From positions 1-64,000 of the forward strand of contig CAZOAZ010000015.1 in the NCBI GenBank assembly GCA_964577955.1: a stretch of DNA of 64,000 nucleotides. Reading direction: 5' to 3'. The notes beneath the pieces were generated by a model. It did no database searches, was not told the DNA's origin, and was given only the letters and a program-made list of their open reading frames with translations. Below, in pieces: positions 43,810 through 52,728 of this stretch. Source of the DNA: CADEEX01 sp964577955 (GTDB taxonomy: Bacteria > Acidobacteriota > Vicinamibacteria > Vicinamibacterales > CAVVIG01). The position numbers were made by a program, and so were the translations under genes. Position 1 is the first letter of the stretch. The number at the start of each line of letters is the position of its first letter.

Positions 43810-44880
43810 GAGAAGCGCGAGTTCGGTGCGGGAACGGACCCCGAGCTTCGAGTAAGCCCGTGTCAGATGATTCTCGACGGTACGCGGAGAAATTTTCAGC
43901 GAACCGGCAATCTCGGCGTTCGTCAGGCCGCGCTGCGCCAGGCCTGCGACCCGCCGCTCCGACAGCGTGAGCACGGACCAGGGGTCCCAGACTACCTTGA
44001 CGCGCTGGGCGTCGCCGTGGACGCCGACGAACTCGAAAAGGAGGTCGATGATCTCGTCGACGCGTGGGCTGACCCACGAAAAGTGGTCCTCCCCCTCGAA
44101 CTCGACGTAGCGGGCGTTCGGCAGAAGCGCCGCGAGCATCTTCGCGAACGACGCCGGCACGACGCGATCGCCGCTCATGTGGACGACGAGAGTTCGCTGT
44201 GTGACGAGCGGCAGAAGGTCGGTCGCGTCGAGGCCGAACCCGCTCTTCATCAGGCCGCCGATCATCGCCGGGCTCGCCGCGGCGCGCTCGTAGCGCGGCA
44301 CCCAACGCGCCATCGACGGGATCGCGCGCAACGCCGGCGCGAAATCGCGGAGGGTCAACGTCTCGTCAGTGCCCCAGCGGAGCACGACCTCCTCGAAAAA
44401 CGCGCGATACCTAGCGCGGTCGGGGACGGGCCCGTACGCCGACGCCAGAGCGAGGGCACCGCTGCCGGAATAGCAGGACAACAGCAGCAGACCCTCGATC
44501 CGCTGAGCGAGCACCCCACCGGCCGCCGCAAGGGCGATCACTCCACCTTCGGACAACCCGAGCAGCCAGGCGCGCTCGATGCCCGTCGCGTCCAGGACCG
44601 CACGGAGTTCGTCCACGCGCTGGTCCAGCGTTGACCGCTCCCCGACCGGATCGGAGAGCCCGGTGCCCAGCTTGTCGAAGATCACGATGCGGAAGCCGGA
44701 CGCCAGCCGCTGCAGCGGACGCCAGAACGCCGGCTGCTCCCACATCATCTCGATGTGTTGCGCCAGCGGCGGCACGATGACTACCGTCGGCCCGCTGCCG
44801 AACTCCTGGTAGGCAAGTTGTCCTCTCGCGCTCGCGGCGTAGTGGATGGACGGGACTTCCACGCCTTCCAAGCTTGCCAC
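43786..44880 (-). CDS. Alpha/beta hydrolase - LuxR-type HTH fusion
   Basis: About 364 residues. The hydrolase domain (IHYAASARGQLAYQEFGSGPTVVIVPP) has nucleophile elbow GLSEGG, acid in HMSGDRVVP and His in GEDHFSW. The C-terminal LuxR helix-turn-helix is LTLSERRVAGLAQRGLTNAEIAGSLKISPRTVENHLTRAYSKLGVRSRTEL. It may be a regulator whose hydrolase fold binds or degrades the signal. The start is uncertain: GTG 44880 or 44862, both inside the 3' end of the FAD gene, giving an overlap of 80-100 bases. The last residues are array-derived. Confidence 0.85.
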   Translation of the reverse strand: MASLEGVEVPSIHYAASARGQLAYQEFGSGPTVVIVPPLAQHIEMMWEQPAFWRPLQRLASGFRIVIFDKLGTGLSDPVGERSTLDQRVDELRAVLDATGIERAWLLGLSEGGVIALAAAGGVLAQRIEGLLLLSCYSGSGALALASAYGPVPDRARYRAFFEEVVLRWGTDETLTLRDFAPALRAIPSMARWVPRYERAAASPAMIGGLMKSGFGLDATDLLPLVTQRTLVVHMSGDRVVPASFAKMLAALLPNARYVEFEGEDHFSWVSPRVDEIIDLLFEFVGVHGDAQRVKVVWDPWSVLTLSERRVAGLAQRGLTNAEIAGSLKISPRTVENHLTRAYSKLGVRSRTELALLSSMIDDR

Positions 44881-46205
44881 GTCTCGCTGAACCTCCGCGA
44901 GAAGAGGACCTTCGCGAGCATCGCCGGGGCGAACAGGCTCGTCGGCGGCGCCAGGAAGTGGACGGCGCGCATCAGCGCCGTCGCCACCGCGAGGTCCGAG
45001 TGCGCACGGGCAATGACCAGCGGCAGGTACGCGTTCGAGATGCGCATCTTGAGTGTCGGCCGTCCCCGCACGCCTGGAAAGGTGAAGCTCCGTCCCGCGG
45101 CGGTGGTCCACGCGATGTCGACAATCCTGGACGCTTCCCGCAGAAAGCGTCGATTCGCACCAGACGCGACAACGGCTCGACCCATGCGCCCGAGAAGCTC
45201 CGCCTGCAGTGCCGCGACCGTGATCCCCTGACCGAAGGTCGGGTTGAAGCTGGCGATGCCGTCGCCGCAGACGAAGAGACCCTCTGGAAAGAGCCGGAGC
45301 TTCTCATAGCGATACCGGCGGCTCGACGCGAACTTCATCGTCGCCGGCTCGCCGAGCGGCTCGGCGGTTTCGAGGAGCTGCGCGAGCTGGGGCCCCGCGA
45401 GCGATCGGGCGAAGGTCTGATAGCCCGCATTGTCGAGCGGTGGCTGGACCGATCCGAAACCGTATTGCGAGACGAGCCACACGTCATCCTGGACGGCGAA
45501 CGCCGTCCCACCGCGGGGCACCTCGGGAGAAGCGACGACGAGGACGCCGACGCCGTAGGAGGCATGAGCGTTCGAACGGCGGTAGGTCCGCGACACGTAG
45601 TGCGTCTCCAGTGCGACTTCCTCGACTGCCGGCGCGGCGTAGCCGGCCCGTTCGAGGAGCTCCGGCAACGGCGAGGTGCGGCCCATCGCATCGACGACCA
45701 GATCGGCGCTCACCTCCTCCTCGGTCCCGTCCGGCGCCACGATGCGCACGCCCGTGACGCGACCACCGGCCACGAGGAGCCCCACCACGCGACCGCCCGT
45801 GCGAATCCGCACGCCGCGAAGACCGAGGACGCGGGCGCGAATCGCGTGTTCGAGCAGTGGTCGCGCGCACGCGAGCCCCGGAACCCCGCTGTCACCCACG
45901 GCCAGACGCTGGCCGCCGAAGACCCACGAGACGTCGCGAAGGTTGTCGCCCGACTGACAACCTCTGGCTTCGAGTTCGGCGACCAGCCCCGGCAAGAGCC
46001 GTTCGAGCGCATCGATTCCGCCGGCCAGCAGGCCGTGGCCGTGGCGTCCTTGCGGGACGGTGGGTCGTGGCGCGGGACCGTCCGGAAGCTCCGCGCGTTC
46101 GATCAGGAGGACGTCCTCGAAGCTGTCCGAGAGCGCCCGCGCGGCGAGGAGTCCCGCGATGCTGGCGCCGAGTACGACGACGTGGCGATGTGACTGTGTA
46201 TCCAT
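44781..46205 (-). CDS. FAD-dependent monooxygenase/epoxidase-like
   Basis: A 474-residue protein with an N-terminal dinucleotide-binding motif (HVVVLGASIAGLLAARALSDSFEDVLLIERAE) and the second FAD motif GLFVCGDGIASFNPTFGQGITVAA. GRHGHGLLAGG and ADLVVDAMGRTSPLPELL are seen in the same group (squalene-epoxidase or halogenase-like FAD_binding_3 relatives). No signal peptide. The overlapping hydrolase-LuxR gene downstream suggests co-regulation. Substrate unknown. Confidence 0.87.
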   Translation of the reverse strand: MDTQSHRHVVVLGASIAGLLAARALSDSFEDVLLIERAELPDGPAPRPTVPQGRHGHGLLAGGIDALERLLPGLVAELEARGCQSGDNLRDVSWVFGGQRLAVGDSGVPGLACARPLLEHAIRARVLGLRGVRIRTGGRVVGLLVAGGRVTGVRIVAPDGTEEEVSADLVVDAMGRTSPLPELLERAGYAAPAVEEVALETHYVSRTYRRSNAHASYGVGVLVVASPEVPRGGTAFAVQDDVWLVSQYGFGSVQPPLDNAGYQTFARSLAGPQLAQLLETAEPLGEPATMKFASSRRYRYEKLRLFPEGLFVCGDGIASFNPTFGQGITVAALQAELLGRMGRAVVASGANRRFLREASRIVDIAWTTAAGRSFTFPGVRGRPTLKMRISNAYLPLVIARAHSDLAVATALMRAVHFLAPPTSLFAPAMLAKVLFSRRFSETWQAWKAWKSRPSTTPRAREDNLPTRSSAAGRR

Positions 46206-46305
46206 GCCACGAAGGTCGCACGCACGCCCGCTGAGGGTCGTGAGTGGAATCCCCTATGTCTGGCGTTCACCAGCGATTTCCGCTCGCAGGAGCGCACCGC
46301 GGGTC

Positions 46306-46311
46306 TAGAAT
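46306..46311 (+). promoter_or_regulatory. Putative -10 element, leaderless start
   Basis: TAGAAT ends seven bases before ATG 46319, which lacks a Shine-Dalgarno site. This spacing fits transcription starting at or one base before the A of the start codon. Confidence 0.5.
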
Positions 46312-46318
46312 CCGCCGC

Positions 46319-48595
46319 ATGCGTATTCACGCCGGACTGATGTGCGCAATCGGGCTCGCCTGGACGCTGACGACGACCGCCGCCTCGGGACCGGAGATCC
46401 TTGTCCTCTCGAATCGGGCCGACCTGGTTGCCGGCGGCGACGCGCTGGTCGAGATCAAGTGGCCTGCTGGAGCAAACCTCGCCGGGGCCAACGTCACGCT
46501 CAACGGCGTCAAAGTCACGGCGTTGGCACGACGCGCCAACGGCCGCTACCTGGGGCTGGTGACTGGCCTCCAGAACGGCCGCAACCTGCTGGCCGCGCGG
46601 GTGTCTGGATCCGGTTCCCAGATCACTGTCACCAATCATCCGATCGGCGGCCCGATCTTCTCCGGTCCGCAGCTCAAGCCGTGGATCTGCGCGACACAGA
46701 CGGCGCAAACGGTCAGCGTCGTCGGCAATCCCGGCAGCACGCCGACAACGGCGACGGCGACAACGAAAGTCAGCGGCCTTGGCAGCGATCCGGTCGACGA
46801 TCAATGCAACGCTGCGCCGGCCTACGCGTACTACTACCGCAAAGCCACGGCGCCGTCCGACTGCACGATCGGCGTCGCCGGCGACAACGCCTGCTACGTG
46901 TCCTACGACCCAAAGGCGAGGCCGGCCGACGCGGACATCGCGACCGTCACCACCGATCGCGGCGCGATCGTCAAGGACCTGATTCGCGTCGAGCGTGGCG
47001 CGATCAACCGCGGCATCTACACGCTGGTGGTGATGTTCGATCCGCGCGACGTCAACACGCCGTGGGCGCCGCCCAAGGGGTGGAACGGTAAACTGCTCTG
47101 GCAGTTCGGGGCCAGCGCGCTCGAGAGCCGCTTCCAGAGTCCGCCGGCGCGCAATCTCTTCGACCAGGCCGGCGGCGTCGCCCTGCGGCGCGGGTTCATG
47201 GTCGCGACCTCCTCTCTCACCGATCACGGCACGAACTCGAACGACGTGCTCGGCGCCGAGACGCTGATGATGGTCAAGGAGCGGATCGTCGAACAGTACG
47301 GCGAGATTCGCTACACCATCGGCGACGGCTGCTCGGGCGGCTCCATCAAGCAGTTGTCGATCGCCTCGGCCTACCCGGGGCTCCTCGACGGCATCCAGCC
47401 GCAATGTACTTATGCGGACGCCTTGACGCCGTTTATCGAGATTCCCGATTGCGGCGCCCTGCAGGCGCACTACTACGCGGACAATCCCAGCGGCCGGGCG
47501 CTGACGCCGGCGCAGCGATCCGCGATCAACGGCCACGCCAACCCCGGCTTCTGCGGCGTATGGATCACGGCGTTTCTGCCAGCGCTCGATCCAGGGCGGG
47601 CGCAGAACTGCGCCTTCCCCGCCGGCTATCCGCTCGTCTTCAACAAGAGCACGAACCCGAACGGCCTGCGCTGCGCGATCGCCGATCACTCGGCGAGCGC
47701 GCTCGGCACGTTCACCGACACCGACGGCATCTCGCGCGTCAACGGCATGGTGGACAACGTCGGCGTCCAGTACGGCCTCCAGGCGCTTCGCGACGGCGTC
47801 ATTTCAGCAGAAGAGTTCGTCAGCCTCAACGAAGGCGTCGGCGGCTACGACGGCGATCTCGTCTGGCGTGCCGCCCGATCGCGCGCACGGCCCGACGCGC
47901 TGGCCATTCACTATCGCGCCGGCTTCGTCAGCGACGGGCGGCAACTCGCGAAGGTGCCGATCATCGACATGCGCGGCAACCAGAATCCGAACGGCGACAT
48001 ACACGGCAACTGGCGGCCGTACTCGGTTCGCGATCGGCTCGATCGCGACGCCGGCGGCCACGGCAACCAGGTGATCTGGAAGTTCAACTCCGCAACCGGC
48101 GCGACGCCGCCGGGCGCGGCGCTGCAGCGCAAGGCGTTCCTCACGATGGATGCGTGGCTCGCCGCGATCGAAGCCGATCATCGCGCGCAGCCACTCGAGC
48201 AAAAAGTGCGCGACAACCGGCCGGCTGCCGCCGTGGACTTCTGCATCGCGACGACGGGCGCCAACGACGCGGACCTCACTGCGACGGTCGGCATCGAAGA
48301 CGCGGCGTGCCCGGTGACGCAACAGGCGTCGCCGCGTCAGGTGGCCGGCGGACCGCGCGCCGAGAACATCTACAAGTGTCAGCTGAAGCCGCTGAACGTC
48401 GCCGATCCTGAGTACGGCGGCGCATCGTTCAGCGACGACCAGAAGGCGCGTCTCCAGGCCGTCTTCTCCGGCGGCGTGTGCAACTGGCGACTGCCGGGCG
48501 TCGGCCAGATGCCGGTCACGCCCTGGACGACATTCGCCTCGGGCCCCGGTGGGCAACCGCTCGGCCCGCGACCAGTGTCGGTGCCCACGCGGTGA
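46319..48595 (+). CDS. DUF6351 secreted protein, tannase-like
   Basis: A 758-residue exported protein (signal 1-22). The first about 120 residues are an Ig-like beta domain (ILVLSNRADLVAGGDALVEIKWP). NHPIGGPIFSGPQLKPWICAT and the central hydrolase-like part (GDGCSGGSIKQLSIASAYPGLLDGIQPQCTY) follow. In the latter, GDGCSGGS resembles an alpha/beta-hydrolase nucleophile elbow. Several Cys could form disulfides. I recall this as the DUF6351 family. It is probably an esterase acting outside the cytoplasm. The stop overlaps the GTG of the MHS transporter (GTGA), indicating a joint role. Confidence 0.8.
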   Translation: MRIHAGLMCAIGLAWTLTTTAASGPEILVLSNRADLVAGGDALVEIKWPAGANLAGANVTLNGVKVTALARRANGRYLGLVTGLQNGRNLLAARVSGSGSQITVTNHPIGGPIFSGPQLKPWICATQTAQTVSVVGNPGSTPTTATATTKVSGLGSDPVDDQCNAAPAYAYYYRKATAPSDCTIGVAGDNACYVSYDPKARPADADIATVTTDRGAIVKDLIRVERGAINRGIYTLVVMFDPRDVNTPWAPPKGWNGKLLWQFGASALESRFQSPPARNLFDQAGGVALRRGFMVATSSLTDHGTNSNDVLGAETLMMVKERIVEQYGEIRYTIGDGCSGGSIKQLSIASAYPGLLDGIQPQCTYADALTPFIEIPDCGALQAHYYADNPSGRALTPAQRSAINGHANPGFCGVWITAFLPALDPGRAQNCAFPAGYPLVFNKSTNPNGLRCAIADHSASALGTFTDTDGISRVNGMVDNVGVQYGLQALRDGVISAEEFVSLNEGVGGYDGDLVWRAARSRARPDALAIHYRAGFVSDGRQLAKVPIIDMRGNQNPNGDIHGNWRPYSVRDRLDRDAGGHGNQVIWKFNSATGATPPGAALQRKAFLTMDAWLAAIEADHRAQPLEQKVRDNRPAAAVDFCIATTGANDADLTATVGIEDAACPVTQQASPRQVAGGPRAENIYKCQLKPLNVADPEYGGASFSDDQKARLQAVFSGGVCNWRLPGVGQMPVTPWTTFASGPGGQPLGPRPVSVPTR

Positions 48596-49890
48596 CTCGT
48601 CGCGGCGCCTCGATCATCAAGATCGCGCTCACGGCCTCCGCCGGCGCGGCCATCGAATGGTACGACTTCTTCATCTACGGGACCGCGGCCGCGCTCGTGT
48701 TCCCGAAACTGTTCTTCCGCCCCGACCTCCCGCCGTTCGTCGCGCAGATCGCGGCGTTCAGTACTTTCACGGTGGGGTTTGTCGCACGGCCGATCGGCGG
48801 TGTGCTGTTCGGCCACCTCGGCGACGTCGCCGGCCGGAAGCGCGCGCTGGCGGTGGCGCTCCTCGTCATGGGGATCGCCACGACCTGCATCGGCCTCCTG
48901 CCGGACTATTCGGCGATCGGGTTCGGCGCGCCGCTGCTGCTCGTGGCGCTGCGCTTTGTGCAGGGGCTCGCGATCGGCGGCCAGTGGGGCGGCGCCGCGC
49001 TGATGGCGATCGAGAGCGCACCCCCTGGCACGCGTGGCTTCTACAGCAGCTTCGTTCAGGTTGGCGTCCCGATCGGCGTCGTGCTGGCAAACGTCGTGTT
49101 CCTCGTCGTCAGTTCACTGACGTCCCCTGAACAATTTCAAGCCTGGGGTTGGCGCCTCCCGTTTCTGTTCAGTATCGCGCTCGTCGGCATCGGCATCTTC
49201 GTGCACGTCTCCCTCGAAGAGCCCGAGGAATTCGAGCGGGCGACGCCACGCGCCGACGCCGCGAACACGCCGTCCCAGTCGTTGCCGTTCGTCAGGTTAC
49301 TGAAAGGGCACGGCACCGACGTCCTCTTGGCTGGCGGCGCCGCACTCGCCAACAACACCTGCTTCTACATCGCGATCACCTACGCGGTGGCCTACGGGAC
49401 GGCAACCGTCGGCGTCTCTCAGCAAACGATGCTCGGCGCGGTGATGATCGGGAGCGTGGTGATGGTGCCGGCGCTGATCGCGTGTGGCCGCCTCTCGGAC
49501 ACCTTCGGTCGTCGCGGCATCTTCATGGTTGGCGCGGCGCTCGCCGGCATGTGGGCGTTTGCGCTGTTTCCGTTGATCGAACACGGATCGATGACGTCGA
49601 TCGCGACCGCGATCACCGTCGAACTGATCCTGCTCAGTCTGATCTATGGTCCGCAGGCGGCACTGTTCGCGGAGATCTTTCCGGTGGAGGTGCGCTACTC
49701 GGGTACCTCGGTCGGTTACCAGATCGGCGCGGTCTTCGGCGGCGGGTTCGCGCCGATCATCGCGACCGCGCTCTTCCAGCGTTTTCAGTCGAGCTTCCCG
49801 ATCGCCGTCTACATCGCGGCGATGTGCGCCGCCACGCTCGTGAGCATCGGAATACTCGCTGCTCGCGCCTCGCGCGCGGTCCGGACCTGA
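48592..49890 (+). CDS. MHS-family metabolite:proton symporter (MFS)
   Basis: A 432-residue transporter with 12 helices. SAGAAIEWYDFFIYGTAAALVFPKLFF at the start, GGVLFGHLGDVAGRKRAL in loop 2-3 and RFVQGLAIGGQWGGAALMAIE are the hallmarks of the shikimate/alpha-ketoglutarate-type MHS group. It starts at GTG 48592, overlapping the DUF6351 stop. It probably imports a carboxylate released by that enzyme (inference). Confidence 0.9.
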   Translation: MTRRGASIIKIALTASAGAAIEWYDFFIYGTAAALVFPKLFFRPDLPPFVAQIAAFSTFTVGFVARPIGGVLFGHLGDVAGRKRALAVALLVMGIATTCIGLLPDYSAIGFGAPLLLVALRFVQGLAIGGQWGGAALMAIESAPPGTRGFYSSFVQVGVPIGVVLANVVFLVVSSLTSPEQFQAWGWRLPFLFSIALVGIGIFVHVSLEEPEEFERATPRADAANTPSQSLPFVRLLKGHGTDVLLAGGAALANNTCFYIAITYAVAYGTATVGVSQQTMLGAVMIGSVVMVPALIACGRLSDTFGRRGIFMVGAALAGMWAFALFPLIEHGSMTSIATAITVELILLSLIYGPQAALFAEIFPVEVRYSGTSVGYQIGAVFGGGFAPIIATALFQRFQSSFPIAVYIAAMCAATLVSIGILAARASRAVRT

Positions 49891-49924
49891 TCGACATTCC
49901 GAGCGCGACCCTGCGACTGCTATA

Positions 49925-49942
49925 TACTTTGATCTCAAAGTA
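49925..49942. promoter_or_regulatory. Palindromic operator-like site
   Basis: TACTTTGATCTCAAAGTA is an 8-2-8 inverted repeat, upstream of the lipoprotein gene and partly overlapping a TATACT -10-like hexamer. Palindromes of this size are typical of MarR or PadR-type binding sites. No such regulator gene is adjacent. Confidence 0.5.
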
Positions 49943-49968
49943 AATAGCCAGCCACCCTGGAGGCGCGC

Positions 49969-50700
49969 ATGTCGATTCGGTTCACGTTTCGTCCCACGCC
50001 ACTGCCGATGGTCTGCGCCGCGACGCTGCTCTCCTGCTCGCCGACCTCGCCGACGCCGCCCCCGGCCGTCGGAGACTCGCTCACCGGCACGGTTCACGAA
50101 AGCGCGCCGACCGAGTCGGTTGCGGTCGCGGGCGCGACGGTCCAGCTCCTCGGTCAGACGGCGCACACCGCCACGACTGATGCCAGCGGCCGCTACAGGT
50201 TCACCAATCTGACCGCCGGCGGCGGCACCCTCAGAGTCAACAAGAGCGGCTACGATCCCGTCGATACCGGCGTCACGGTGTCAGGCGCCACTGAGCAGGA
50301 TGTGGCGTTGACGCCGACGCTCCAGACCCTGAACAGCACCGAAACCGGCACCGTCAGCAGCAGCACCCACACCTGCGTACCGACGCGCGCGACCCGTCGG
50401 TTCTACCAGGGATCGCAGTCGCTGCCGTCCATGGGGTGCGGCGGCTTCCAGCTCCCGGTCCACCACGACGGCACATTGACCGCCAGGTTGAGGTGGTCTG
50501 GATTCTCCGACGCACTGGGTGTCGTACTCCTCAATCGGGATACCGGTGCCGTCCTCGCCGTCGCCAGCCAATCGCTGACCACGACCGAACAGATCACGGC
50601 GCCCGTCGACGCCGGCACGTTCTACGTGGTCGGCGTCCTCTACAACCCGCGGGCACGCGGCACCTACGCGTTCACGCTCGACCTGACGCGGCCGAATTGA
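49969..50700 (+). CDS. Lipoprotein with carboxypeptidase-regulatory-like domain
   Basis: A 243-residue protein with a lipobox (ATLLSCS, Cys about 23) and a Pro-rich linker. A CarboxypepD_reg-like beta domain follows (LTGTVHESAPTESVAVAGATVQLLG, TTDASGRYRFTNLTAGGGTLRVNKSGYDPV), then a second beta domain (about 115-243) with a CxxC-like pair. ATG 49969 has GGAGG upstream. It probably sits on a membrane surface; the partner is unknown. Confidence 0.82.
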   Translation: MSIRFTFRPTPLPMVCAATLLSCSPTSPTPPPAVGDSLTGTVHESAPTESVAVAGATVQLLGQTAHTATTDASGRYRFTNLTAGGGTLRVNKSGYDPVDTGVTVSGATEQDVALTPTLQTLNSTETGTVSSSTHTCVPTRATRRFYQGSQSLPSMGCGGFQLPVHHDGTLTARLRWSGFSDALGVVLLNRDTGAVLAVASQSLTTTEQITAPVDAGTFYVVGVLYNPRARGTYAFTLDLTRPN

Positions 50701-50714
50701 AGCGGACCTCACTG

Positions 50715-51452
50715 ATGGCGAACCGATCGCGCTGGCGGATCGCATGGCGTGTTGGCGGCGCGGCGCTGGCGTCGGCGGCCGGTCTCACCGCCTGGATCGT
50801 CCTCACGCTGCCCGACGTCACGCATCTCCGCACCGACAACCCGACCACCACCGCACTCATCGAACGACGCGTGCGCGAGGCGCGGCGGCTCGGTTCCCGG
50901 GCGCAGCCGACGGCACACTGGATGCCGTTGTCGGCGATCTCACCCAATCTGCAGCGGGCCGTCCTCGTCGCCGAGGACGCACGGTTCTGGCAGCATCCCG
51001 GCTACGACGTGCGGGAGATGTGGGAAGCGGTGAAACTCGACCTGCGTCGACTACAGCTGGCCCGCGGCGCGAGCACGATCAGTCAGCAACTGGCCAGGAA
51101 TCTCTACCTGTCGGCGTCGAAGAACCCGATCCGCAAGGTGCGCGAGCTCCTGATTGCCCGCCGCCTCGAGGCGGCGCTCTCGAAGTGCCGCATCCTCGAG
51201 CTCTATCTGAACGTCGTCGAGTGGGGCCAGATGGTCTTCGGCGCCGAAGCGGCCGCCCAGACCTACTTCCACAAGCCGGCGGCCGCACTCGACGTCGCCC
51301 AATCCGCACTGCTGGCCGGATCGCTGATCAGCCCCATCGCCTTCGATCCGGCGCACCCATCGCCACGCCTCGTCGCGCGCGAGCTGCAGATCCTCGGCCA
51401 GACGACGTTCTTCCCGGACCCGCGCCACGGCGAGCAGGCCCCGAACTGCTGA
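50715..51452 (+). CDS. mtgA: Monofunctional peptidoglycan transglycosylase
   Basis: A 245-residue GT51 enzyme with an N-terminal membrane anchor (about 12-32). VLVAEDARFWQHPGYD contains the catalytic Glu. RGASTISQQLARNLYLS, RKVRELLIARRLEAALSKCRILELYLNVVEWG and AAQTYFHKPAAALDVAQSALLAGSL are the conserved GT51 motifs. It polymerises lipid II into glycan strands. ATG 50715 follows the lipoprotein stop by 14 bases. Confidence 0.93.
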   Translation: MANRSRWRIAWRVGGAALASAAGLTAWIVLTLPDVTHLRTDNPTTTALIERRVREARRLGSRAQPTAHWMPLSAISPNLQRAVLVAEDARFWQHPGYDVREMWEAVKLDLRRLQLARGASTISQQLARNLYLSASKNPIRKVRELLIARRLEAALSKCRILELYLNVVEWGQMVFGAEAAAQTYFHKPAAALDVAQSALLAGSLISPIAFDPAHPSPRLVARELQILGQTTFFPDPRHGEQAPNC

Positions 51453-51534
51453 TTGGCGCGTCGCTCAGAAGCCAGGAGCAGCACAACGCATCCAGACCGG
51501 GTAAGATTCGCAGACCGATTCCAGGAGCGTTCAG

Positions 51535-52692
51535 ATGCGAGTGCGCACGGTTTGGATGGTGGTAACGACGTTCGCGATGGCTGCGTTCGGTGCGACGGTG
51601 TTCACGCAGCAGACGGCGCCCCGGGCGCTGCGCGTGCCGGAGCAGATGGGCGCGAACGACTACGACGTGGTCCCCAACTGGTCGCTGCCGTATCCGAAGG
51701 CCGGCTACGCCTGGGGATCGGTACCCGGCATTTTCGTCGAGAACGACAATCGCATCTTCGTCGTCAGCCGCGGCGAGATCAAGGAGCCGAGTCCACTGCC
51801 CGCCGGCTACCTCGGTTTCCTCGGTGCCTTTCGCCAGGTGCTCAACGCACCAGACAACGAAGTCCGCAGCTGCATCCGCATCGTCGACAGCAACGGCAAG
51901 GTCCTGGAGATTTGGAATCAGTGGGACCGGCTGTTCCAAGGCACCAACGGCCCGCACAAGGTCAAGATCAGCCCCTACGATCCCGAACACCGCGTCTGGG
52001 TCGTCGCCGAAACGAAGAGCGTGATCTACGTGTTTTCGAATGACGGGAAACAGTTGTTGAAGACGATCGGCGTCGAGGGCGTGGATGCCGAAGACGCGAC
52101 GCACTTCGGCCGGCCGCAGGACCTCGCGTTTCTGCCGGACGGCAGCGTGCTGGTCGCCGATGGTCTGGTCAACTCCCGGGTGGTCAAGCTGGATAAGGAC
52201 GGCAAGTTCGTGATGGCGTTCGGCGGAAAAGGATCGAAACCCGGCGAATTCAATGCCGTTCACGGGGTCGACGTCGACAAGAACGGCCGCATCTACGTCG
52301 TCGATCGGAACAACAAGCGCGTGCAGGTGTTCGATCCGACCGGCAAGCACCTGGCAACCTGGCCGAACATCCGTTTCCCGAATCACGTCCAGGTCACCGA
52401 GCCGGTGGCGGGCGATACCAGCACGAACGGCGGCCAGGTCGTCTGGGTCGCCGACAACCAGACGACGAACGTGATGAAGTTCGATACGAACGGCAACCAG
52501 CTCTTTTCCTGGTATGCCAGCGGGCCGGTACCCGGCGGCTTCGGCGAGCTGCATCAGTTCTCGCTCGATTCCAAGGGCAATGTCTACGCGGCCGACAATG
52601 TGCTCGGCCGCCCGCAGAAGCTGACGCCCAAAGCCGGTGCGAACCCGGCGCGGCTCATCGGCCAGTCGGTTCCGCTGATGCCCAAGCGGTAG
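51535..52692 (+). CDS. NHL-repeat secreted beta-propeller protein
   Basis: A 385-residue protein with a signal peptide (1-25, TVFTQ). NHL units: GRPQDLAFLPDGSVLVADGLVNSRVVKLDKDGKFVMAFGGKG, NAVHGVDVDKNGRIYVVDRNNKRVQVFDPTGKHLATW and FSLDSKGNVYAADN. The fold is shared with peptidyl-alpha-hydroxyglycine amidating lyase, the usual partner of PHM, but lyase metal ligands cannot be assigned from sequence alone. AGGAG precedes ATG 51535, and TAAGAT upstream may be a -10. Confidence 0.88.
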   Translation: MRVRTVWMVVTTFAMAAFGATVFTQQTAPRALRVPEQMGANDYDVVPNWSLPYPKAGYAWGSVPGIFVENDNRIFVVSRGEIKEPSPLPAGYLGFLGAFRQVLNAPDNEVRSCIRIVDSNGKVLEIWNQWDRLFQGTNGPHKVKISPYDPEHRVWVVAETKSVIYVFSNDGKQLLKTIGVEGVDAEDATHFGRPQDLAFLPDGSVLVADGLVNSRVVKLDKDGKFVMAFGGKGSKPGEFNAVHGVDVDKNGRIYVVDRNNKRVQVFDPTGKHLATWPNIRFPNHVQVTEPVAGDTSTNGGQVVWVADNQTTNVMKFDTNGNQLFSWYASGPVPGGFGELHQFSLDSKGNVYAADNVLGRPQKLTPKAGANPARLIGQSVPLMPKR

Positions 52693-52728
52693 AGCCAACG
52701 TCGCCGGTTTCACCCAGGAGGTGGACGC

